Assembly: GCA_030762175.1 (NCBI GenBank)
Contig: CM060841.1
Coordinates: 6,730,001 to 6,794,000, forward strand
Length of the DNA: 64,000 nt
Source: Metallyticus violacea
Lineage: Eukaryota > Arthropoda > Insecta > Mantodea > Metallyticidae
Direction: 5' to 3'
Positions 1 through 14,099 of this stretch are shown here, piece after piece. Position 1 is the first letter of the stretch, and the number at the start of each line of letters is the position of its first letter. Both the position numbers and the translations under genes were made by a program. The notes beneath the pieces were generated by a model that ran no database searches, was not told where the DNA came from, and saw only the letters and a list, made by a program, of their open reading frames with translations.

Positions 1-3000
1 AAAATTTAGCCTATATTAGCATTTGTTTTCATTTTCTTAATTAATGCATATAGTTTTTCTGATATTTTTAAACCAAATGTAGCTTAATTGTAGGAAAAAC
101 ACAATTATTAATTAATTCTTCTACAAAATTCAAAATAAAGGCAAACACATGCTAAGATTTATCAGAAAAAGCAAAGGTATGATAATTTTACACGTAATTT
201 GAAGAAAAAATTTAAAAGGAGGGTTAAAGTACTTCGAGAAGAAGGGAAAAATAGGATGCAATAATCTAGAGATTTAAAAAAAGGCAAATATTGGCTTACT
301 TTTGAACAATAGCATTAATGATAGCCTAATTATTACGGAAAAAATAGAGATAGGCTAAATTTTGCACGAAATCAGGTAAAAGTGCGATAAATTTGCACTG
401 CTAAAGACTGATTTAGCGTAAATCTTTAATTATAAATGCCAAAATAGCGTAAATATTGCAAAAACGGTCTAAAATTGGCGAAAAGTTAAAAAAATCAAAC
501 AAGAGATAGGCTAAATTCACTCGGGGAGAAATTGACAGAAAATTCTCGGACAAATTTAGCCTATCTCTGTTTTGATAATTTTTGTTTATTTTAGCGTTTT
601 CACCATAAAATAGCGCTATATTTCCGCAATATTGGCATAAATGACTCGCATATTTCCCTTTTTAAACCCCTTGAAATTTTAGCCTATATTAGCATTTGTT
701 TTCATTTTCTTAATTAATGCATATAGATTTTCTGATATTTTTAAACCAAATGTAGCTTAATTGTAGGAAAAACACAATTATTAATTAATTCTTCTAGAAA
801 ATTCAAAATAAAGGCAAACACATTCTAAACTTTATCAGAAAAAGCAAAAGTATGATAATTTTATAGGTAATTTGAAGAAAAAATTTAAAAGGAGGGTTAA
901 AGTACTTCGAGAAGAAGGGTAAAATAGGATGCAATAATCTACAGATTTAAAAAAGGCAAATATTGGCTTACTTTTGAACAATAGCATTAATGATAGCCTA
1001 ATTATTACGGAAAAAATAGAGATAGGCTAAATTTTGCACGAAATCAGGTAAAAGTGGAATAAATTTGCACTGCTAAAGACTGATTTAGCGTAAATCTTTA
1101 ATTATAAATGCCAAAATAGCGTAAAAATTGGAAGAACAGTCTGAAATCGGAGAAAATTAAAAAAAGATAAAACAAGAGATAGGCTAAATTCTCTCGGGGA
1201 AAAATTGACGGAAAAATCTGGAACAAAATTTAGCCTATCTCTCTTTTATTCATTTTAGTATTTTTTGCAATTTCACCCCATAAATAGGGCTATATTTCCG
1301 CAATATTTGCATAAATGAATCTCATATTTGCCCTTTTTAAACCCCTTGAAAAATTTAGCCATTATTAGCATTTGTTTTCATTTTCCTAATTAATGCATAT
1401 AGTTTTCCTGATATTTTCCAGCAAATGTAGAATAAATTGTAGGAAAAACGTTATTATTATTTAACTCTTCCAGGAAATTCAAAATAAAGGCAAACCCACG
1501 CTAAACTTTATCAGAAAAAGCAAAGGTATGATAATTTTATACGTAATTTGAAGAAAATTTTGAAAAGAGGGGTTAAAGTACTTCGAGAAGAAAGGTAAGT
1601 GACGATGCAATTATCTAGAGATTTAAAAAAGGCAATTATTGGCTTAATTTTGAACAAACTCGGTAATTATTACGGGAAAAACAAAGATAGGCTCAATTTT
1701 GCATGAAATCAGGTAAAAGTGGGATCAATTTGCACTGCTAAAGACTGATTTTGCATAAATCTGTAAGGAAATAATGCCAAAATAGCGTAAATGTTGCAAA
1801 AACGGTCTAAAATTGGCGAAAAGTTACAAAAATCAAACAAGAGATAGGCTAAATTCTCTCGGGGAAAAATTGACGGAAAATTCTCGGACAAAATTTAGCC
1901 TATCTCTCTTTTGACATTTTAGTTTATTTTGGCAATTTCACCCCCAAAATAGGGATATATTTCCGCAATTTTTACACAAGCGAATCCCATAATTGCCCTT
2001 TTTAAACCCCTTGAAAATTTAGTATATATAAGCGTTTGTTTTCATTTTCCTAAGTAATGCATATTGATTTCCTCAATTTTCAATGTAAATGTAGCCTAGA
2101 TTTTGGGAAAATGCTTGATATTAGTTAAATTTTTCAGAGAAATTGAAATAAAGATAAAGACGTGCAAAACGTTATTTGAAAAATCAAAGATAGGCTAATT
2201 CTTTCTATTATTTGAAGAACAAATTGAAACGGAAGGGTAACATACTTCGGGAAGAAAGCCAAGATAATATACAATGTTACAGCAATTTAAAGATAGCAAA
2301 CATATAGTCTTAATTCTGAACAATAGCATTAATGATAGGCTAAAATTACGGAAAAAACAGAGATAGGCTAAATTTTGCACGAAATCAGGTAAAAGTGGGA
2401 TAAATTTGCACTGCTACAGATTGATTTAGTATAAATCTTTAACGAAATAATGCCAAAATTGCCTAAATTTTCGAGAAAAGCCTAAAATTGGCCAAAATTT
2501 AAAAAGGGATCAAACGAGAGATAGGCTAAATTCTCTCGGGGAAAAATTGACAGAACATTCTCGGACAAAATTTAGCCTATCTGTTTTGATCATTTTTGTT
2601 TATTTTCGCGTTTTCACTATAAAATAGCGCTATATTTTCGCAATATTGGCAGAAATGAATCGCATATTTGCCCTTTTTAATCCCCGGAATAATTAGGCTA
2701 TATTAGCATTTGTTTTCATTTTTCTAATTAATGCATATAGTTTTCCTGTTATTTTCCAGCAAATGTAGCACAAATTGTAGGAAAAACGCTATTATTATTT
2801 AACCCTTCCAGGAAATTCAAAATAAAGGCAAACTCACGCTAAACTTTATCAGAAAAAGCAAAGGTATAATAATTTTATACGTAATTTGAAGAAAAATTTG
2901 AAAATGGGGGTTAAAATACTTCCAAAAGAAGGGTAAGAGACGGTGCAATGATCTAGAGATTTAAAAAAGGCAAATATTGGCTTAATTTCGAACAATAGCA

Positions 3001-5115
3001 TTAATGATAGCCTAATTATTACGGAAAAAATAGAGATAGGCTAAATTTTGCACGAAATCAGGTAAAAGTGGGATAAATTTGCACTGCTAAAGACTGATTT
3101 TGCTTAAATCTTTAACGAAATAATGCCAAAATAGCCTTAAATTCGAGAAATGTGTAAAATCGGCGTAAAGTTAAAAAAAGTTCAAACAAGAGATAGGCTA
3201 AATTCTCTCGGGGAAAAATTGACAGAAAATTCTCGGACAACATTTAGCCTATCTCTGTTTTGATCATTTTTGTTTATTTTAGCGTTTTCGCCATAAAATA
3301 GCGCTATATTTCCGCAATATTGGCATAAATGACTCGCATATTTCCCTTTTTAAACCCCTTGAAAAACTTAGCCTATATTAGCATTTGTTTTCACTTTCCT
3401 AATTAATGCATATAGTTTTTCTGATATTTTTAAACCAAATGTAGCTTAATTGTAGGAAAAACACAATTATTAATTAATTCTTCTAGAAAATTCAAAATAA
3501 AGGCAAACCCATTCTAAACTTTATCAGAAAAAACAAAAGTATGATAATTTTATACGTAATTTGAAGAAAAAATTTAAAAGTAGGGTTAAAGTTATTCGAG
3601 AAGAAGGGTAAAATAGGATGCAATAATCTACAGATTTAAAAAAGGTAAATATTGGCTTACTTTTGAACAATAGCATTAATGATAGCCTAATTATTAAGGA
3701 AAAAACAGAGATAGGCTAAATTTTGCACGAAATCAGGTAAAAGTGGAATAAATTTGCACTGCTAAAGACTGATTTAGGGTAAATCTTTAATTATAAATGC
3801 CAAAATAGCGTAAATTTTGGAAGAACAGTCTGAAATCGGAGAAAATTAAAAAAAGATAAAACAAGAGATAGGCTAAATTCTCTCGGGGAAAAATTGACGG
3901 AAAAATCTCGAACAAAATTTAGCCTATCTCTCTTTTATTCATTTTGATATTTTTTTTTGGCAATTTTACCCCATAAATAGGTCTATATTTCCGCAACATT
4001 GGCATAAATGAATCTCATATTTGCCCTTTTTAAACCCCTTGAAAAATTTAGCCTATATTAGCATTTGTTTTCATTTTCCTAATTAATGCATATAGTTTTC
4101 CTGATATTTTCAAAGAAAATGTAGCCTAAATTGTAGGAAAAAGTCTTTTTTTTAGTTAATTCTTTCGAAAAATTCAAAATAAAGGCAAACGCATGCTATA
4201 ATTTATCAGAAAAAGCAAAGGTATGAAAATTATAGACCTAATTTGAAGAAAAAATTCAAAAGGAAGGTTAAAGTACATCGAGAAGAACGGTAAGATAGGA
4301 TGCAATAATCTACAGATTTAAAAAAGGCAAATATTGGCTTACTTTTGAACAATAGCATTAATGATAACCTTATTATTACGGAAAAAACAGAGATCGGCTA
4401 AATTTTGCACGAAATCAGGTAAAAGTGGAATAAATTTGAACTGCTAAAGACTGATTTAGCGTAAATCTTTAATTACATAATGCCAAAATAGCGTAAATTT
4501 TGGAAGAACAGTCTGAAATCGGAGAAAATTAAAAAAAGATAAAACAAGAGATAGGCTAAATTCTCTCGTGGAAAATTTGACAGAAAATCCTGGGACAAAA
4601 TTTAGCCTATCTCTCTTTTGATTATTTTAGTTTATTTTGGCAATTTCACTCCAAAAATAGGGGTATATTTCCGCAATTTTTACATAAGTGAATCCCGGTA
4701 CTTGCTCTTTTTAAACCCCCTGAATATTTTTATATATATTAGCATTTGTTATCATTATCCTAATTAATGCATCTTGTTTCCCTCATATTTTAATTGGAAA
4801 TGTAGCCTACATTTTGGGAAAAAGACTAATATTAGTTAATATTTTCAGAGTAATCAAAATAAAGGGAAAGCCGTGCAAAACGTTATTTGAAAAAGCAAAG
4901 ATAGGCTAATTTTTTCCGTAATTTGAAGAACAAATTGAAAAAGAAGGTTAAAATACTTTGGGAAGAAGGCCAAGATAGGATACAATTTTTGAGAGATTTT
5001 TAAAAGACAAAGATAGGCTTAATTTTGAATAAACGCGGTAAGGATAGGCTAATTATTACGGAAAAAACAGGGATGCTAAATTTTTCACGAAATAGCAAAG
5101 ATAGGCTAATTTTTT
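1..5115 (+). repeat. Satellite block, ~673-bp monomers, forward orientation
   Basis: About seven and a half head-to-tail monomers. The landmark TTAGCCTATATTAGC (or a close variant) starts at 6, 679, 1355, 2019, 2693, 3368 and 4048, giving spacings of 664-680 bp; an eighth, more diverged monomer starts near 4729 and decays by about 5.1 kb. Each monomer contains two copies of a GATAGGCTAAATT word, a lysine/asparagine-type AT-rich middle without coding signature, and one perfect 16-bp hairpin. Divergence is mostly point substitutions and small indels, so the array is old but not scrambled. I see no open frame of coding quality; the short ORFs here are chance. It could be a satellite or a locally amplified piece of a larger transposon. 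Confidence 0.9.
502..568. repeat. Monomer hairpin (representative copy)
   Basis: AGAGATAGGCTAAATT at 502-517 and its exact reverse complement at 553-568 enclose a 35-nt loop. The same arms recur once per monomer, for example 1175-1190 with 1227-1242 and 1840-1855 with 1892-1907. Both arms stay complementary while the loop varies. Confidence 0.85.
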
Positions 5116-6880
5116 TATAAGTTTAATATAAAGTTAGCTTGTCTTTGCTATCTCTGGGAACGTTCAGCATGCATTTGCCTTTTTTTAGAATTCTCTGGAA
5201 AAATGAACTTATGCTAGTCTTCTTCCCCAATTTAGCCTATATTTGCTTTGAAAATAAGAGGATAATTAGTTACATTATTAGAATGAAAAGAAAAAAAATA
5301 CTAAAATGGAGCTAATTTTTCAGGGGGTTTAAAAGGGCAAATATTTTGTTCAATTACGTAAAATAACGGAAATATGAGCGGGTTTTGGGGGTAAAAGCGC
5401 CAAAATGAACAAAAATATTCAAAACAGAGATAGGTAAAATTTTGTCCGAGAATTTTTTGTCTTTTTTTCCCCCCGTGAGAATTTAACCCATCTTGTTTTT
5501 GAACTCTTTTGAAACTTTGGCCGTTTTTAGGTACTTTTCCAAATTTTTGGCTATTTTTGCATTATTTCCTTAAAAACTTATTCTATCTCACTCTTTATAG
5601 ATACAAATTTGTTGCACCTTTGCCTGATTTGGTGCAAAATTTAGTCTATCTCCGTTTTTCCCGTAATAAAAGAGCGTATCCTTATGTGTTTGTTCAAAAT
5701 TAAGCCTATAATTGCCTTTTTAAATGTCGGGATAATTGTATCCTGTCTCTTTGGCCTTCTTCCCGAAGTATTTTAAGATTCTTTTTTAATATTTTCTTCA
5801 AATTACTGAAAAAAGGCATATCTTTTCTATTTCTGATAAAGTTTGGCATGTTTTTTGACTTTATTTTGAATTCTGTGGAAAAATGAACTTATGATTGTCT
5901 TATTTCCCAAAATTTAGGCTATATTTACTTTGAAAATATGAGGAAAATAAGACACATTAATTAGGAAAATGAAAACAAATGGTAATATAGACTTAATTTT
6001 TCAAGGGGTTTAAAATGGGCAAATATGGGGTTAATTATGCAAAAATAACTTAAATATAGGCCTATTTTAGGTTGAAAACGCCAAAATGAACAAAAATTAT
6101 CAAAACAGAGATAGGCTAAATTTTGTCCGAGAATTTTCCGTCTTTTTTCCCGAGAGGATTTTGCTTATCTCATTTTTTAACTCTTTTGAAATATTTGCCT
6201 ACTTTAGGCTCTTCTACCAAAATTTAGGTTTTTATTTGCATTGTTTGCTTAACAATTATTCTACCTCTTTTTTTAGCAGTACAAATGTATCCCACTTTTT
6301 CCTTATTTTGTGCAAAATTTAGCCTATGTACGTTTGCTACTTAATGTTTAGCTTACTTTTATTGAAAATTAAGCCTTTATTTGACTTTTTGAATTCTTCC
6401 TAATTTGTAGCCTATCTTGTCCTTTTCACCGAAATATTTTAATCTTCCTTTTCCATTTTTTTCCAAATTACTGAAAAAATTAGCCTATATTTGCTATTTC
6501 TGGCAAAATTTAGCATGCATTTGCCTTTATTTTGAATTCTCTGGGATAATTAGCCTGTGTTAGTACTTTTTCCAAAATTTGGGGCATATTTGCTTGGGAA
6601 ATAAAAGGAAAATAAGATACATTATTAAGGAAAATGATAATAAAGATTAAGATAAACTTCATTTTTCAAGTAGTTTAAAAGGGCAAATTTGGGGTATATT
6701 TATCCAAAAATAACGGAAAGATAGGGTTATTTTGGGAAAAAATGCCAAAATAAAAAAAAATGATCAAAACATAGATAGGGTAATATTTGTCCGAGAATAT
6801 TCCGTCTTTTTCTTGAGAGAATTTAACCTATCTCTTGTTTGTACTCTTTGGAAATTTTAAAAAATGGGGAAAGATAATCA
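5116..6880 (-). repeat. Satellite block, inverted and more diverged
   Basis: From about 5.12 kb the satellite words appear as reverse complements: AGGGGGTTTAAAAGGGCAAA near 5323 is the complement of the monomer end GCCCTTTTTAAACCCC, and CAAAACAGAGATAGG near 5421 and 6101 is the complement of the hairpin region. Roughly two and a half monomers are present with more divergence than in the forward block. The junction near 5.1 kb is therefore a large inversion point inside the array. Confidence 0.75.
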
Positions 6881-7440
6881 AATTATAATACCAATGTCAA
6901 ATATAGGATAAATAGGGAATTTTTCATAGAAAAAAACCAATATGATTTTTCATATAAAAAGGCTGACAGGCAATTTTTTTTAAAGACTATGGCAAGAATA
7001 GGCAATTTTTCATATTTAAAGGCAAAAATGGGATATTTTATTTACAAAAGAGCTAATACATGCAATGTTTCATAGAAAAATGCAAAATAGGTAATGTATC
7101 CTAGAAGAAAGCATGGATGGGCTAAGAGAGGTAATTTTTATTTGTAAAATTGAAAATGTGCAACGTTAGGCAACTTTTTTTTTTTAACAATGTGTATATA
7201 GGCTAATATAGGCAAAATTTCAAAGAAAAAAGAAGGCAAAGATAGGAAATTTTTTGCAGAAAAAGTCAAGAACAGGCAATTTTTCATAGAAAAAAGACAC
7301 AAATGTGCTAAGATAGGACATTTTAATAGAAAATTAAGAAATGAGCAATAAAGGCAATTTTTAATATAAAAAGCGAACATAGGCTAAGACAAGCAGCTTT
7401 TCAAAGAAAAACAGCAGAGATATAGAATTTTTGGTACAAA
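6880..7440 (+). repeat. AT-rich short-period repeat, forward
   Basis: Irregular units of roughly 40-60 bp built on GGCAATTTTTCATAGAAAAA with AAAGATAGG-like connectors. It follows the inverted satellite directly. No coding signal is seen; short ORFs in this stretch are by-products of the repeat. Confidence 0.7.
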
Positions 7441-8220
7441 GGCCTGCCAATATTTTTTTCTATAAAACAATTGCCTGTTCATTAATGAAATTCATTTAAA
7501 ATTGCCTATTTTAACCTGAGTCCTTTTCTGTAAAAATTTCCGCTAGCCTTTTTCTAAAAAACACTGCCTTTTCCTATGAAAAATAGCCTATCTTTGCATT
7601 TTTCTTCAAAAAAAATAACTATCTTTGCTTTTTACTATAACAAATAAAATGATCTATATTTGTTTTTTGTTTTTTTGACTAATTGCCTATATTTTATTTT
7701 TCTATAAAAAATTGCCTATCCTTGTCTTTTACTAAGAAAAACTGCTTATCTTTCCCATTTTTTAATTCTTCCATGAAAAATTGCCTATCTTATCCTATCT
7801 TTGCCTTTTTCTATGAAAAAAGTGTCTATCTTTGTCATTTTCTGGCAAAAATAGCCCATACTTACCTATGAGCAAAAAAAAAAATTCAAAATAGTGGGCA
7901 TAATTTTATATCTCATCCTTTTAGGAAAAGAAATAAGTAAAAATTAGGCAATCTTTGCCTTTTGGAAGAAAAAAATTTTCAAACATTTTGCCATTTTGCC
8001 TGTCTTAGCCTTTTGGAGGAAGAAGAATAAAATAAAAAAAAGAGGTAAACTTTTCCCTATCTTAGCCTCAAATCCACCCCCTTTTTTGCTGTCTATCTTT
8101 GTGCATCCCAAAACCTCTATTTTCCCCTGCGTATTCTATGCATTTTATAACTCACATTCAAAGAATTTCCCACCTATTAATTGCCCATTTTTGTTTAGCT
8201 TACCAAAATTTGTTTTATAA
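7441..8220 (-). repeat. AT-rich short-period repeat, inverted
   Basis: The same short unit as the preceding block but reversed, reading TTTTTCTATGAAAAATTGCC and TATCTTTGCC. The orientation flips near 7.44 kb, giving a large imperfect palindrome centred there. Decays after about 7.9 kb into a degenerate tail with TTTTGCC/TCTTAGCC words. Confidence 0.7.
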
Positions 8221-10390
8221 TCTCAAACATAAAGTAATATGCAATAATCATTACTAAAACAATTATAATCATCTTAGAGGTAAGTTTAGAACAGTACAAT
8301 ATGGGGAATGATACTGTAATACATCCTTACTTAAATATTTATTTGCATGAAACAAATACAATTAAAATATTACTTTAATAGATAAATCATCTGCTGAATA
8401 TGTATCAAGCAGCACCCATATCATACACAGCTTTTAAAGTAGTTGCTTATTTGCAGGCATGTCTAATCCTGTAACAAGAGGTATAAAAAAAAGTTAATTT
8501 TATATGGCATATATTAAGGATAATGCTTTTATTATTGGTTGAAAAACAATTTCCTCTCTCATACCAAAACTTGTTAACAAATATAGCTCTGAGGAATCAT
8601 AATCTTCAATGAAATTAACACAATATAGTAATTAAGGAGTTAGTAATTTAGACACATATACACAGTCTAACACATGGTACTGTTTTGAATAAAACAATGT
8701 TTGCAATAATTTACTGCAACCCATATCATATACTCCACATTTCACACACAAGTTTCATTTAAATTATTAGTGAACCTTATACACAGATAATCCATTTATT
8801 CATTCTTGTTCTACCAGCTACATCTCTGCCTTTTTGCTTTTGAAAACTGATAAGTACAGTCCAGATTTCTGGTCTTTTTACCACAAGAAGCAGTCAGATA
8901 GCACAATATAGAGTAAATATCCTTTCTTGCTAATGTAACCCAAAAATAAATAAATAAAACCAATCAGGCACTATATTATAAAAGCTCTTTTGTAGGAATT
9001 TTTATTTCTTTTACCTTCTTTCTCCACATTTCTTTCAGAACATATATACATCCAAAATAACTAAACTATTTTCCTTCCTAATTCAACCAGAAATAAAACC
9101 TTAATCAGTAAACCAACCAACAGATAAAAATGTTTCACACTTTCACATTGGATTATATTACATTATTTTTTGGCATGTATTATGTTAATAGGAGTGTACA
9201 TTTACTCGGCATTGTGCCCTCTGATTGGCTTACTTCCCCATTTCTCTGATTAACATTGCAGTAGTTAATTAAGACAATTTCATAGGAAATAATACGGTGA
9301 AGGTCTTTTCTGCCAAGCTTTTGACTATAATAGCTCCCTGGTCTTCTTCAGGTTACTCAAAAACTAAACAAAAACAGTTGTTTCTTCAAGGCATGAAGTG
9401 AAACTGGTATGACAGTGTCAAAAAATAAGAGAGGCAAATCTTAATGGCATTTAGACCATTGTAAAATTTTCAGTTGTACTGTTTTGTTTAAACAGTCATA
9501 AATGTGTGTAACATTTAATACATAAAAACTAATGCAACTCTGTTTGGGGGAGAGGGAAAGGACATAGCTAATCCATAAATCACTCTGACAGCTTTATCAT
9601 CTGATTCCGAATAGAAATTTTAACATTTCTATTAAGTCTGAAAAATGTGCTTACTTTTGGACAGGCAAAGTCAAAAATTATTTTACCTACTATTAAAATA
9701 TTTTCAATTATACTTATCATCAACATTTGCCTTCCTTATGTTTTGAAGGCATTGTTAGCCTCAACAGAACCTACCTATATGGTTGAATTTTCACATTTCC
9801 TCCACCCACCAATTTTTCATATTTAGTAGTAAGGAATGATTCTGCGGTCCAGTACTCACAAACACAGTGACTCATTCTAGATATATTCTTACTATGCAAA
9901 ATAACGTGCCATCTGTTATTAAAATTATATTGTATTTTAATTTTTCCTGGGTATGCTATCAACTTGACTTTGGGTTACATTCATATTGATTTTGGCACCT
10001 ATAATTCCAATTGATTGTTCAGTGAAGACAACTTTGGCAGGTGTTACTTTATCATTGTTGCAGTCAATCAATATGTCCCATATTTTCTCAACAACATTCA
10101 ACTCCCATAAATTTCATGTCAGATTGACTATTCAATCTGTATTTCCAACATGTACTCCTTTCAGAAGCTGGACAAATGGTAACACTACATTATCTAGTAA
10201 TACCATTTAGCCCATTGATGTCTTGTGACTGGATATTTCACCTAGAATTCAATTCCAGCATTTTAATAATGCTGCGAAACATGTTACTTGTTGATCCACC
10301 CCTGCCATCTTCAAACTCTCCAGATACACTAGCCATGGACTCAGTAAAGGAGCAGCTAGAGGTTGTAAATATAGAATACCAGATATAAAT
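8221..10390. other. Gene-free AT-rich stretch
   Basis: No exon, RNA gene or recognisable mobile element was found. Short ORFs (for example in 9.77-10.39 kb) overlap each other on both strands and have no family resemblance I recognise. Confidence 0.6.
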
Positions 10391-10399
10391 TTTAAGTGG

Positions 10400-11600
10400 C
10401 TAGAAAAAATATATGATATAGTGGTTGAGGCAAAAATGTTGCATGATGGTATTGAAAATGGGAAATTGTGAATGTTGTGCATAGGATGTTCTGTAGGAAA
10501 ATTTTGGGTGTACTGATTACAACAGCAAAGGAAGTTACACAAATTGAAATGCAAGAATGGCAAGGAAAGGTGTGATTATGGAGAGAGCTTTTAAATATTG
10601 ATTTAGAATTCTAAATTTAAATAAATAAATTTGTTAAGAAAATGCTTTGAATTTCAAGAAAAAATTCTGAGGAGCAATGGGGAGAGTAACAGTCTTAGGA
10701 TTATTTTGGAGAACAATGGAATGGAGGATATTTGGAGGAGGAGGGAGAATGGTTTTTGGAAAGCTGTAAGGAAGAGATTGGAAGACATAGAAATATAAAA
10801 ACTGTTAGCAAGATAGGAGGTAAAAGATCTTAGTGTTTTATATACCAATAATAAATAAATGTGAAAGATGGAAGTATATTGATATATCAAATAAAGAACA
10901 AAGAGAGAGCATTGCATGGGTAAGAGCAGGGGTGTGGAGATTAAAAGGAATAAGGAAAGGATTTCCTCAGAACCAATGTCCAATATGTGGGGGAAAGGAA
11001 GATATGGAACATATAGTGTGTGAGAGAGGGACAGGACTCTAGAGGAAAGAGTTTATAAATGAGAAATGGTTTAAATTAGATGGAAAAAATTGCCTTAAGG
11101 AAATCTTCTGTAAAGGTAGCAGGAATGTAGGGAGTTTTTAATAATGATATAAATAAATCAAATTGGGTAATGAGAAGGGAAAATCAAATAACTTAAGGAA
11201 TAGTTAATAACTGTATGTTTACATAATAAGGAAATTTTGGGATATGGTCAAGGCAAAGAGCTTGGATTGAATCTTTAGCCATATACCTTGTATTGGGAAA
11301 ATGTCATGAATCTGGAAGTGGAAAAGTATTAAATTTCACTTATATTGAGTTTGTGATTGGAAATTTTTTTAGAAGGTGAATAACTGTAGCATTATAGCAG
11401 GCATTTAAGAAATAAAGGAATTTGTAGTTTGTAGAGACTGTAGGTAGCTAACAAAAATAATGACACAGATAGAGTAATAGAAAAGTTTTTGTTTTAGGAC
11501 CTTGGGTTGGATCGGGGTCTGTCCCCTGGAATTCTTGTAGGCTATTGATGATCTGGGGACTGGAGACTGATGCAATCAAGGTGGAAATTCTGTATCTTGT
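10400..11600 (+). mobile_element. Non-LTR retrotransposon relic (RT C-terminal region)
   Basis: A decayed, 5'-truncated LINE-type element. A stretch near 10480-10550 reads like the C-terminal RT segment FCRKILGV in one frame. Residues around 10740-10800 (GFWK...RLEDIE) match the style of the fragment at 24.6-24.95 kb. The 69-residue frame 10833-11042 ends in CPICGGKEDMEHIVCE, the CCHC-type knuckle that follows the RT in several non-LTR clades. Stops and frame changes make it inactive. The 3' boundary near 11.6 kb is approximate. Confidence 0.6.
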
Positions 11601-14080
11601 TTAATTACATTAGAATTTAGATATAGTGATATTAAACCAATTATTGATTGTTCTGTAATTTTGAGGGATCATGGGCCAGATAGGTAGAGGCCCTTTTGTA
11701 ATTAGTTCTTGAATTTTTCTTATCATTCTATAAATTCAAATTCATGCTTGTTAACCTGGGACATAACCCAATGACTAAAGCTGTTAGCCAATGCAGTTTT
11801 CATCCTAACATTCATTCAGCAACCATCTGACTGAATTTGTCATTGCACTATTCAAGCATTTACTGATGAACTTTGAAATAATTAATAATAGCTAATAGCT
11901 CCAAGTGCTTGAAATCCCAATTTGCTATAATTAGGATTAGAATTTCTATGTCATAAAAGAGATATGCATTTATAACTAAAAGCAATGCCCTGGACTGCCA
12001 AATGTCCTAAAAAAGTGAGATTGTCCGCAATTTTAGGTTCAAAAAAGATATCTTGCCTGAATTTTTAATTTCCTGTAAATGTCCTGAATTTTTAATATTG
12101 CTGGGGAAAAAGTTCCACTCGGTGCATATAATTTGGTGTTTTTTATATGAAATTTAATTAACACTCAAAGAGCAGTGGAGAACGATCTCAATATCACAGA
12201 GAGCACAGAGTAATATAAATCTACTTTCAAAGTTGTAAAGTTCCTGCTTCCTGATTCTGAATTGGTATATATTGATAGGTGCTACCAGCTTGCTGAAGTT
12301 TTGCCATTCCTTACTTTGTATATGCTGTTGAAGCTTGTATTCTCTTCGTTGTGCTAGTTAAATCTATTCAGTAAGTGAATGTGGATATTTGCTGCTTTGG
12401 TTGACAAAGGGGTCTGCATTTTAAACATATATATTTAGTAATCATGGTGAACAGTAGTTGTTATCATTTTACTGATATTGGTGCATTTAATTGGAAGTTA
12501 GTAAAAATTCCAGTTTGGAATGATGTTTAACTATGGTTGAAATATTTGCTAGAAAGAGTGTATAAAGTGATCTGACATTTGTTTAACTTTTAATAACCAT
12601 ATTTGTCTCCAAAGAGCTGAAGCTTAGTTGATAGATAGGTTACATTTTTTAAAAGTTGTAAGAATTCTGAACAATATTCAGAATTTCTGAAATTGGCAGT
12701 TATTTTTTTAAAAAACATTTTTTTTTACTGGGGCATTACCAGTGTTGAAAGTATTTTCTATTTAATAAATAGTCAATGAACTGATGAAAGAAATAGGCTT
12801 AAAGTGACCTCTGTAAAATTGATTTTAATGTTTTAATTTTTAAAGTCATGAGATGTGTTGCATTTCATGATTATCTCATAAATAAAGATCTTATTAAATT
12901 AAATATCACAGCCTGCAACCTGATAAGTATGACTGATACTCAAAGAGTAATGCAAATAATGAATAACTGTACAAAATAAATCCAGTTTAATGTTATTTTG
13001 TACTGCTATTAATACAATATGCTCAAATATTGTTAATTATTTGTTTCTGCAATGAGAGGTATAAAAAGATATGAGTAAACTTCTAACATCAAAGTGTATC
13101 TCTCTTATACCATATACTTGCAATTTTAGACTGTTTATTTTCTAGCACCCTTACTTTTCTGTTGCATGATTCAAGCAAGTATGTTTATCTTCATTTACCT
13201 TCGTCACCATGAGACTTGAGCAACTCCTACGTACTTAACATTACACTATGATTAAAATGATTGTTGAATATGCTCAACGAGACTCAAATAAATAAATTCT
13301 AAAAATCCCACAACTTTCAAGGTATATGTATAGCTAACCAGGTTAGCAACTTCTCTTTCACTTGTTCATTTCCAAGATTATAATTAAGTAATTAAATCAA
13401 ACCATTTACTGTTCTGCACAATATAAATATTGATAATGGTGTTGTATCAGCAAATACATTCATGGTCCTATATTTAAGCCTTTTTTGCAATTAATAAGGT
13501 AGAAGTTTGCTTTTGGAAAAAAGTGGGGGGCAAATGTGCTTTAGCTTTACATATGAAGGTAAATGAATTTGCTTGAACCATGCAGCAGAAAAGTAGGGAT
13601 GCTAGCTGTGGATGCTTATCTATTTCTACCAGAGAAATATGTATGAAAGGAAAGAGAAGAAAACGGAAAATGGGATAAGGTGATTAAGTCTTTTGATAAA
13701 CAAATTCATTCAAATAAATAACATTTTATTTAAGCATTAAATGAGCCCCTAATGCTTGATTTTGATTTGATATAGCCATAATTTTTACATTTATTCTTAT
13801 ACCAGTGAGCAATTTCAGCATTATTCATTTCACGCACTGTGCATTGTTATTTTCCTCAGCACATGGTGAGGTGCTTATGGAGTACCTTGATGGCAAAATC
13901 AACATCCAGTAAATTCAACTTTGCCCACTCTACAAAAATTGGCACAAAGTCCAGTTTTACATACTGAAATAATTTTACTCTTGTTAGTGTTACTTCAAAA
14001 CTGGGTAATTTTAATTAATGCTGTTCAAGAAATCAAAACAAAACTTGACCATCTCATCTAAAAGATATTAAAACTACATT
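11601..14080. other. Gene-free stretch
   Basis: AT-rich sequence without an identifiable gene. The segment near 12.0-12.1 kb has repeated TGTCCT-GAATTTTT words that may be a transposon scrap, but I cannot name it. Confidence 0.5.
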
Positions 14081-14099
14081 AAGATAAAAAGTAGATAAA

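Noticed and set aside
1..8220. CRISPR array
   Set aside because: The repeats are long satellite monomers, with no short identical repeats separated by unique spacers, and the genome is eukaryotic.
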